64,000 nt of DNA from Mycolicibacterium pulveris (lineage in GTDB: Bacteria; Actinomycetota; Actinomycetes; Mycobacteriales; Mycobacteriaceae): assembly GCF_010725725.1 (NCBI RefSeq), contig NZ_AP022599.1, positions 806,001-870,000 on the forward strand, in the 5' to 3' direction. Under the pieces are notes generated by a model. That model had not been told where the DNA came from and searched no databases. It worked only from the letters and a program-made list of their open reading frames with translations. The translations under genes were made by a program, and so were the position numbers. Positions 57,525-64,000 of this stretch are shown piece by piece. Each line of letters opens with the position of its first letter. Position 1 is the stretch's first letter.

Positions 57525-57564
57525 CGCGCCATTCTAGGTCGAGTGCACATGCGGCCCAATGGGG

Positions 57565-58971
57565 TCAGTTCGGCGGCACCAGCATGCTCTGCCACGTGCG
57601 TTCCCCGTTGGCCGGGGCCAGGTCCTGCTGTGTGTAGACGTTGCCGTCCGGCGCCCGGTAGCTGCCGGTGGTGGGGTCGTAGAACGCGGTCGCGACCGGC
57701 GGCACCTCCGGCGGCGCCTGCGGGATGTCCTGCCCGGACAGGGTCGCGTTCGGATCGCCCTTCCAGTTGAACCCGTCGTTGAGCGGCACATACTCCTCGC
57801 CGCTCCGACACATCTTCGCGGTGGGCGCGCGCTTCCCCGGCTTCATCATGCAGGGTAGATTCCTGGCGCCGCGCACGGCATTCCACGAATTCTGAGGTAT
57901 CCGGCAGTAGAGATCGTCGACCGGCCGATCCGGGGTGTCGGTCAGCGTCGGGATCCGCTGTTGCTGCGCGGGTAGGTATCCCGTGGTGCAGGGCGGGGGC
58001 AGGTTGAGGTTCAGGTTGAACGACAGGACCAGTCCGGGGTTCGGGGTGTTCTGGTTGGCGACGGTGCCGGCCTGCATGACCGCGACGCCCATGGGCAGCA
58101 GCACCAGCAGCTGTTCGATGCCCGGATGGTAGGTGAGGGCGAGTTCGCCGATGCCCAGCAGGTTGTTCATCAGCACGGGCACGGTCGGGTTCAGCCGTTC
58201 CATCAGTTGGCGGGCCTGGTCGGCGGCCGCAGCGCCGTGTTCGATCAGGCCGGCGACGGCGCTGTCGTGGGTCTTGAGCTGCCGGGTGAGGTCGGCGGCA
58301 TTGGCCGCCCACGCCTTGATGGCGTCGGCGGTGTCGGCCTGCGAGTCCAGCACGGGTTGCGCCTGGTCGATCAGCGACACCATCGGTTCCAGGTTCGCGC
58401 GGGCGTCCATGGCCAGCTGGGTGGACCCCTGCACGATCCGGGAGAGTTCGGGCCCCAATCCGCCGACGGCGGCGTAGCTTTCGTCGACCACGGTCTTGAC
58501 GTCGTCGCGCGGGATGGCCCGCAGTCCGCGGTTGGCCGCATCGAGCAGCGCGCCGATGTCGGGCGGGGTCGACGTGTCTTCGATCCCGATGACGTCGCCG
58601 TCGCGCAGCGGGCGTTCGTGGTCGCTGCGCGGCAGCAGCGCGACGTACTGTTCGCCGATCGCCGACGTGCTGTGCACCCTCGCTTCCAGGTCGGACGGGA
58701 TCGCAACATCCGAGCGCAGCGAAAGCACCGCGTCCACCCCGGTTTCGGTGATGTTCACCGCGGTGACCCGGCCGACCTCGGTGCCGCGGTAGGTGACGTT
58801 CGCGGTCTCGTAGAGCCCGGCCGCCTCCGGCAGTTGCACCGTGACGGTGTAGCGGCCCAGCCCGATCATGGCGGGCAGCTTGATGTAGCCGAAGATCATC
58901 ACCGCGCTCGCGATCACCGCGACGATGGTGAAGATCGACAGCTGCGTCTTCACGTGCCTCGTCAGCCGCAT
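57565..58971 (-). CDS. Mce-family protein, MceF type
   Basis: This 468-residue substrate-binding component of an Mce lipid importer has an N-terminal helix (13-33), then an MCE domain from YTVTVQLPEAAGLYETANVTYRGTEVGRVTAV, a long helical part and a Pro-rich tail. Last of the mce genes in the operon; 1-bp gap to mceE. Which of the Mce systems it is cannot be told from this window. Confidence 0.9.
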   Translation of the reverse strand: MRLTRHVKTQLSIFTIVAVIASAVMIFGYIKLPAMIGLGRYTVTVQLPEAAGLYETANVTYRGTEVGRVTAVNITETGVDAVLSLRSDVAIPSDLEARVHSTSAIGEQYVALLPRSDHERPLRDGDVIGIEDTSTPPDIGALLDAANRGLRAIPRDDVKTVVDESYAAVGGLGPELSRIVQGSTQLAMDARANLEPMVSLIDQAQPVLDSQADTADAIKAWAANAADLTRQLKTHDSAVAGLIEHGAAAADQARQLMERLNPTVPVLMNNLLGIGELALTYHPGIEQLLVLLPMGVAVMQAGTVANQNTPNPGLVLSFNLNLNLPPPCTTGYLPAQQQRIPTLTDTPDRPVDDLYCRIPQNSWNAVRGARNLPCMMKPGKRAPTAKMCRSGEEYVPLNDGFNWKGDPNATLSGQDIPQAPPEVPPVATAFYDPTTGSYRAPDGNVYTQQDLAPANGERTWQSMLVPPN

Positions 58972-58972
58972 G

Positions 58973-60115
58973 TCACGGCCCCTGGTCGAGACGGTAGGGA
59001 ACGACCAGCGGATTCGCCGCCGTGTAGGGGCTCGGTAGTTGGCCGATCGTGCGGCCCCACTGCATCTCCAGCTCGGTCAGATCGCCCTCCCACCGCGTGC
59101 CGGTGAACAGGTTGTTGTCGATGCGGCTGAGCGTCAGGTCGACGATCGCGGTGATGTTCGCGTAGTCGCCGCGAATCCAGTTGGCCAGCGGCCCTTTCGG
59201 CCACGGGAAGGTGCCCAGGAAGTCCAGCGAGCGGGTCAGGTCGGGGCCTGCGTCGGCCAGCGACTGCAGCACCGGTGCCACCGCTTCGAGTTCCTTGACC
59301 AGATTGTCCTTGCTCTGGTTGACGGTGTCGGTGGCCAGCGCGCTGAAGCGTCCGAGCGCGGTGACCGCGTCGGCGAGTTGATCCCGGCGGTCGGCGAGCA
59401 CCTCCAGCGCGTCGGGGATGCTGTGGATCGCCTTGTCCAACACCGGCTTCTGGTCGGCGACTTGGCTCACCAGCCCGTTGAAGCTCTCGGTGGCGGAGAT
59501 GATGTCACCGGTCTGGGTGTTGAGCCGGGCGGTGAACTGGTCGATCTGTTCGATCAGCCCGCGCAGGTCGGCTTCGCGCTGGTGAAAAGCGGTCGCGAAG
59601 GCCGCGGTGATGTCCTGCACCTGGCCGATTCCGCCGCCGTTGAGCAGGAGCGACAGCGCCGCCAGGGTCTGGTCGGTGCCCGGGTAGGCGCCCGCATTCC
59701 GCAGCGGGATCAAAGATCCGTTGCCCAGCTTGCCCTCCGGCGGAACCCCGACCGGAGGAGCCAGTTCGATGTGCAGCGAACCCAGCAGGCTCGTCTGCCC
59801 GACCTTGGCCGTGGCGTTGGCGGGCAAGTCGACATCCGGATTGAGGGTCATCGTCACCAGCGCGTGCCAACCCTGGCGCTCGATCTTGGTGATCGTACCG
59901 ACGTTGGCGTCGCCCACCCGCACGCGCGAGTTCTGCTGGATGTAGCCGACGTCGGGCAGCTGCGCCTGCACGACGAAGGAGCCCGGGCCACCGCCCTCGG
60001 TGCCGGGCAGTGACAGCGAGTTCAGACCGTGCCACTCACAACCGCTGAGCACCATCGCGGCCATCGCCGCCAGCGCACCGGACGCGGAGCGGCGCAGCAG
60101 GTTTCGTCGGCTCAC
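58973..60115 (-). CDS. Mce-family lipoprotein, MceE (LprK-like) type
   Basis: This 380-residue lipoprotein with lipobox LSGC (after MSRRNLLRRSASGALAAMAA) has the MCE domain FVVQAQLPDVGYIQQNSRVRVGDANVGTITKI. MceE subunits are the lipidated members of the heterohexamer. GTG at 60115 overlaps mceD (GTGA). Confidence 0.9.
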   Translation of the reverse strand: MSRRNLLRRSASGALAAMAAMVLSGCEWHGLNSLSLPGTEGGGPGSFVVQAQLPDVGYIQQNSRVRVGDANVGTITKIERQGWHALVTMTLNPDVDLPANATAKVGQTSLLGSLHIELAPPVGVPPEGKLGNGSLIPLRNAGAYPGTDQTLAALSLLLNGGGIGQVQDITAAFATAFHQREADLRGLIEQIDQFTARLNTQTGDIISATESFNGLVSQVADQKPVLDKAIHSIPDALEVLADRRDQLADAVTALGRFSALATDTVNQSKDNLVKELEAVAPVLQSLADAGPDLTRSLDFLGTFPWPKGPLANWIRGDYANITAIVDLTLSRIDNNLFTGTRWEGDLTELEMQWGRTIGQLPSPYTAANPLVVPYRLDQGP

Positions 60116-61401
60116 GGCTGGCCTCCGGGGACCATGATGCCCTCGAGCCCGGCGCTCGGATCGGTCGGTGTCGCAGGCACTTCCGCCGGAAGCGCTGGGC
60201 CATGCGTCTGCGCCGGTGGCGGGGGCGACGGTCGGTAATCGGGGCGCAGCCAGTCTTCGGAGTAGGTGAGCTCGTTCGGTCGGGCCGACTGACCGACGAC
60301 GTAGTTGGCGCCGAGCGGCAGGAAGTTGTACTGGCGGTTCTTGATGATCGGGGCCAGGTACTGCACGCACAGCTTCGCGGACTCCTCGTTGTTCTTCCGC
60401 GACGCGGCTTGGATACCGCCGCACAAGAACGAGATCGGGTTCGCGAAGTTCTGCAGTGTGAGGGCTCCGGTGATGCCCTGCTGCGTGGGTTGGTAGATGT
60501 TGATGAAGTTCTGCAGGGTGTTCGGGAACAGGTGCAGCGATTGCTCGACGTCGTCGATGCTGTCGTGGACCGCGCTGGTGATCGACGCGAGCTTGTCGGC
60601 GGCGGTGCCGATCGCGTCCTGGTTCTCCGAGAGGAACGCGGTGGCCTCGGTGACCACGTGGTTGAGGTCGGCGATCGCGTCGCCGACACCGTCGGGAGCG
60701 CTGTTCAACGCCCCGGTCGCTGCGGCGAGGTTCCCGTTGAGCTGACGCAGCAGCGCCGAGCTGTCGTGCAGCGCGGAAACCACCACCGACAGGTTCTTCA
60801 CGGTCGCGAACGTGTCGGCGCTGTGATCGCCGAGAATCGACAGTGCCCGTGCGAGTTTCACCACGGTGTCGTGGATGTTCACGCCCTCACCGCGCAGGTT
60901 GTTCGCGGCGGTGTCGACGAACGCGCCGAGGGTGCTCACGCCGCCGGGCTGCGTCGGCGCCAGCGCTTCGGTGAGCTTCTCCAGTTGCAACCGCAGGTCG
61001 TCCCACTCGAGGGGGACGGCGGTGCGGTCCTCGCCGATGACCGCACCGTCGGCCAGCTTCTCCCCACCCGTGTATGCGGGCGTGAGTTGGATCGCGCGGG
61101 CGGTGACGAGTTGCGGAGAGACGATCGCGGCCCTCGCGTCGGCGGGCACCGAGTATTTCCCGTCGACCCAGAACGTGATCTTCACGCGCTGCACCTGCGG
61201 TTCGATACTCGTTATCCGTCCCACCGGCACACCGAGGATGCGCACTTCGTCGTTGACGTAGAGCCCGTTGCTGTTCTCGAAGTAGGCGGTCAGATGAATT
61301 CGGTTGGCGGCAGCCACCGTTCGCCAGATCACCGCGGTGCTCGCGGCGAGTAGCAGCGCCAGCGTCACGGCGAGGCCGATGCGTAAGCGGCGCGACGTCA
61401 T
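60112..61401 (-). CDS. Mce-family protein, MceD type
   Basis: This 429-residue protein has N-terminal helix, MCE domain (HLTAYFENSNGLYVNDEVRILGVPVGRITSI), helical needle-like region and Pro-rich C-terminus. It overlaps mceC by ATGA. Confidence 0.9.
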   Translation of the reverse strand: MTSRRLRIGLAVTLALLLAASTAVIWRTVAAANRIHLTAYFENSNGLYVNDEVRILGVPVGRITSIEPQVQRVKITFWVDGKYSVPADARAAIVSPQLVTARAIQLTPAYTGGEKLADGAVIGEDRTAVPLEWDDLRLQLEKLTEALAPTQPGGVSTLGAFVDTAANNLRGEGVNIHDTVVKLARALSILGDHSADTFATVKNLSVVVSALHDSSALLRQLNGNLAAATGALNSAPDGVGDAIADLNHVVTEATAFLSENQDAIGTAADKLASITSAVHDSIDDVEQSLHLFPNTLQNFINIYQPTQQGITGALTLQNFANPISFLCGGIQAASRKNNEESAKLCVQYLAPIIKNRQYNFLPLGANYVVGQSARPNELTYSEDWLRPDYRPSPPPPAQTHGPALPAEVPATPTDPSAGLEGIMVPGGQP

Positions 61402-62663
61402 CGCTGGCCTCCCCTACTCGGCGGGCCGGGCGGCGGTCCTCCCGGCGGGGGTGCCTGCGGTGGCTCGCGGTGCGGATAACAGCCGGGTCCCGGCAACGGC
61501 AGGCCGGGCGGGCCGCAGCCCTGGTCGCCGGGATTGCCGGTGATCGCGTCGGGCACGGTCAGGCGTGGTTCGCCACCTTGGCCCGTGCGCGGGTACGGCA
61601 CCGGCAGCGGCGGGGTGGCCCGCTGACCGACCTGCGGATCCGTGCGTTCGGAGGGCAACAGCACGTTGGGATCGAGCCCGAGGTCGGAGAACGCCGCGTC
61701 GACGAACGGCTGAATGAACTGTCCCGGCAGCAGGTTGGCGATGTAGGCCTTGAAGAACGGTCCCGAGGCCACCGACTCTCCCAGCGACATCGCGTACTGG
61801 TTCAGGTATTTGATCGCCTGCTGCAGACCCGCTTTCCGCGCATCGACGATGGCCAACGCCCCGTTGAGCTCGTCCAACGCGGGACGCAACCGGGCCTTGT
61901 TGTCGGCGATGAAGCCCGACAGCTGCTGGGCGAGGGCGGACAGATTGCCCGAAAGCTGCGCCAGGGCATCGCGTTGTGCCAGCAACTCGGCGAGAAGCGC
62001 GTTGCTGTTGGCGACCAGCTGGCCGACCTGGTCGGCGCGCTCTGACAGCACCGCACTCGCCTGGTTGGCGTTGGCGAGCAGGCTGCGCAGCGCCGTGTCC
62101 CGCTCGGCCAGCGTCTGGGAGAACCGGCCGACACCCTCTACGGCGTTGCGGACGTCCGGCGGCGTGTCCTTGAACGTTTCGGCCAGAGTGGCCAGCGACT
62201 CCGAAACTCCTGTGGTGTCGAGGCTTTCGATCGTGGCGGTCAGATCACCCAGGGCATCGGGCAGCTGGTAGGGCGACTGGGTGCGCTCGGCCGGGATGGC
62301 GCGGCTGAGCCGTCCCTCACCTCGCGGGGTGATCTCGAGCACCTTGGCGCCCAGCAGGCTCTTGGTTCGGATCTTCGCCTCGGTCTGCTCGCCGAGCCGC
62401 ACGCCCGAATCGACCTTGAATTTCACCAGAACCTGTGCACCTTCGAGGTCCACCGACGACACCTCGCCGATGCGGTATCCCGCAACCTGTACGGGCGCAC
62501 CCGCTTTCAGGCCACCGGACTCGACGAAGTAGGCGGAGTACTTGTCGGTGCTGTTGAGGAAGGGGAGTTTGTCGTACTGCAGCGCCAGCGCGACGATCGC
62601 GACCGTGACGGCGATTCCGATGATGCCGATGATCACCGGGTTGCGTTCCTGGAAGGATCTCAT
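61398..62663 (-). CDS. Mce-family protein, MceC type
   Basis: This 421-residue protein starts MRSFQERNPVIIGIIGIAVT with the usual N-terminal helix, has MCE domain (YSAYFVESGGLKAGAPVQVAGYRIGEVSSV) and a very Pro/Gly-rich tail. ATG overlaps mceB by 4 bp. Confidence 0.9.
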   Translation of the reverse strand: MRSFQERNPVIIGIIGIAVTVAIVALALQYDKLPFLNSTDKYSAYFVESGGLKAGAPVQVAGYRIGEVSSVDLEGAQVLVKFKVDSGVRLGEQTEAKIRTKSLLGAKVLEITPRGEGRLSRAIPAERTQSPYQLPDALGDLTATIESLDTTGVSESLATLAETFKDTPPDVRNAVEGVGRFSQTLAERDTALRSLLANANQASAVLSERADQVGQLVANSNALLAELLAQRDALAQLSGNLSALAQQLSGFIADNKARLRPALDELNGALAIVDARKAGLQQAIKYLNQYAMSLGESVASGPFFKAYIANLLPGQFIQPFVDAAFSDLGLDPNVLLPSERTDPQVGQRATPPLPVPYPRTGQGGEPRLTVPDAITGNPGDQGCGPPGLPLPGPGCYPHREPPQAPPPGGPPPGPPSRGGQR

Positions 62664-63688
62664 TTCGGCGCACACCGTCCCGTGCTCTGCCCGGCCAACT
62701 TGACGTACACCGGTTGACCGCCCTTCCCGTTGACCTTGAGCACCAGGTCGCAGAGGTAGAACGTGAAGAAGTCGCCCATGATGCCCAGCCGGCTGAGCAC
62801 CTTGTAGGACTCCGGCAGCGTCTCGAGGTACTCGTCGAACCATTCGTGGTCGGCCGCGATGATGGCAGCGACGCGATCGGTTTGCGCCACGGTCTCGTTG
62901 GCCGCGGGCCGGGAGCGCACGAGCAGGTCGGCGAGGGTCGCCGACGCGGCATTGGTGTAGGCGACGGAGTTGGCGATCTCGGTCTTGCGATCCGCCAGCC
63001 CCTTCGTGAGTTCGGACAGCTTGTCGACGGCCTTGGCGAACTGCTCGCTCTCACCGGCGAACGAGCCCGTCACGGCGTTGAGGTTGATGATCACCTGCCC
63101 GATGAGCTCGTCGCGGTCGGCGAGCGTGCTGGTGATCTGCGCGGCCTGGCTCAGGAATGCGCTGACCGTGGCGCCTTCGCCTTGGAACACCGAAATCAAC
63201 TGGGCCGACAGCATGTTAACCTGCTCCGGGTCGAGCGCGCGGAACAGCGGGCGGAAGCCTCCGAGAAGGGTGTCGAGGTCTAGCGCCGGTTCGGTCAGGT
63301 TCGCCGTGATCGTGCCGCGAGGGGGAAGGGGCCTGGTTGCGCCGGTGCCCTCCAGCAGGGCCAGGTACCGGTCACCGATGGGGTTCTCCCACCGGATCGC
63401 GGCCTTCGACGCGTCGGTGAGCTCCACGGTGGGGTCCGTCGAGAACTCCACCACGGCTTGGGAATTCTCGTTGATCGAGATGCCCTTCACCTTGCCGACC
63501 TCCACGCCGGCGATGCGGACGAAGTCGCCGGACTGCAACCCGCTGACATCGGTGAACTCGGCGCGGTAGAGCCGCTCGCTGGAGAACCGGAACTGCGAGA
63601 AGATCGCGAGCAGCCCCGCGGTGCCGAGCAGGCACACGACCACGAAGACGGTGAATCCGATCGCAGCGCGTCGCAGGCTGGTGTTCAC
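62660..63688 (-). CDS. Mce-family protein, MceB type
   Basis: This 342-residue protein has the N-terminal helix 9-29, then YRAEFTDVSGLQSGDFVRIAGVEVGKVKGI and C-terminal GDFFTFYLCDLVLKV, ending CAPK. GTG start; 37 bp after mceA. Confidence 0.9.
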   Translation of the reverse strand: MNTSLRRAAIGFTVFVVVCLLGTAGLLAIFSQFRFSSERLYRAEFTDVSGLQSGDFVRIAGVEVGKVKGISINENSQAVVEFSTDPTVELTDASKAAIRWENPIGDRYLALLEGTGATRPLPPRGTITANLTEPALDLDTLLGGFRPLFRALDPEQVNMLSAQLISVFQGEGATVSAFLSQAAQITSTLADRDELIGQVIINLNAVTGSFAGESEQFAKAVDKLSELTKGLADRKTEIANSVAYTNAASATLADLLVRSRPAANETVAQTDRVAAIIAADHEWFDEYLETLPESYKVLSRLGIMGDFFTFYLCDLVLKVNGKGGQPVYVKLAGQSTGRCAPK

Positions 63689-63725
63689 GGGTTCGGCTTC
63701 CTAAGCTTTCGGGGGCTTTCGGGGC

Positions 63726-64000
63726 TCACGGCGCAGGCGGCGGGACGGGTGCGGGATCCACGGGCAGCCCGGGATACAGCGGCGTGCCGTCAGCGGCGTA
63801 CCAGGGTGCGCCGTAGGGCGGCCCACCCGGGTACGGGGGCGGCGGGCCGGGCGCCGGGCCGGGCAGGCACTCGCCGACGTGCGGCGGTTCGGGGACGGCG
63901 CGGGTGACGGGGAAGTAATCGGCCGCGCAGGTGCGTCCGATCCCGGGATTCGGCCGCCAGTCCAAGCCGGTGCCGAAACCGGTGTTGGTCACCAGTTGGC
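63726..64000 (-). CDS. Mce-family protein, MceA type, C-terminal fragment
   Basis: The visible C-terminal ~90 residues include TGLDWRPNPGIGRTCAADYF and a Pro/Gly-rich tail typical for MceA proteins. The N-terminus with its MCE domain lies past the window end. Confidence 0.8.
   Translation of the reverse strand, partial: QLVTNTGFGTGLDWRPNPGIGRTCAADYFPVTRAVPEPPHVGECLPGPAPGPPPPYPGGPPYGAPWYAADGTPLYPGLPVDPAPVPPPAP

Overview
The window is a high-GC actinobacterial chromosome segment, and its gene order identifies it as Mycobacterium/Mycolicibacterium. The backbone matches, in order, what I recall for the M. tuberculosis H37Rv stretch Rv3275c-Rv3293: purE, purK, gtrA-like, PH-domain gene, birA, accD5, accE5, maf, sseA, sufE-like, accA3, sigF, rsbW, usfY, a small membrane protein, lat, lrpA, pcd. 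Three blocks interrupt that backbone, and an mce operon occupies the right end. The carotenoid operon and several SigF-type promoters suggest a pigmented environmental species. The species itself cannot be named from sequence reading alone.

Block 1 (about 3.7-24.4 kb, between birA and accD5) is a complete Wzx/Wzy-type exopolysaccharide (EPS) locus. It has a priming sugar-phosphate transferase, three glycosyltransferases, a flippase, a polymerase, a Wzz-like chain-length protein, a Wzc-like kinase, an acyltransferase-3, a SASA-type acetylesterase, two tandem hexapeptide acetyltransferases and two methyltransferases. Four secreted or lipoprotein LIP-family lipase paralogues belong to the same block. 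Three of them are joined by start/stop overlaps to the Wzz, acyltransferase and kinase genes, and one of those has lost its catalytic Ser and His. Block 2 (27.1-29.4 kb, between maf and sseA) is an NDP-sugar dehydrogenase plus an epimerase/dehydratase, probably precursor supply for the same polymer.

Block 3 (about 35.8-49.8 kb, between rsbW-sigF and usfY) looks like a SigF regulon island. It has a glycosyltransferase and, divergent from it, an operon for an Nramp-like transporter with two PRC-barrel proteins. It also has idi and an eight-gene aromatic carotenoid operon (crtE-crtI-crtB-crtYc-crtYd-crtT-crtU-Rieske), then tspO and csbD. Promoter-like GGTT/GTTT, 16-17 nt, GGGTA or GGGAAC elements precede rsbW-sigF, the glycosyltransferase, the transporter operon, crtE, csbD, usfY and the neighbouring membrane protein gene.

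The right end carries a PAS-ANTAR protein, a GH1 beta-glucosidase, a membrane-anchored Mrr-like nuclease, the lat/lrpA/pcd lysine catabolism group, an SRPBCC protein, and mceF to mceA (mceA truncated by the window edge). I see no tRNA, rRNA, insertion sequence or CRISPR array. No gene-free stretch exceeds about 265 bases.
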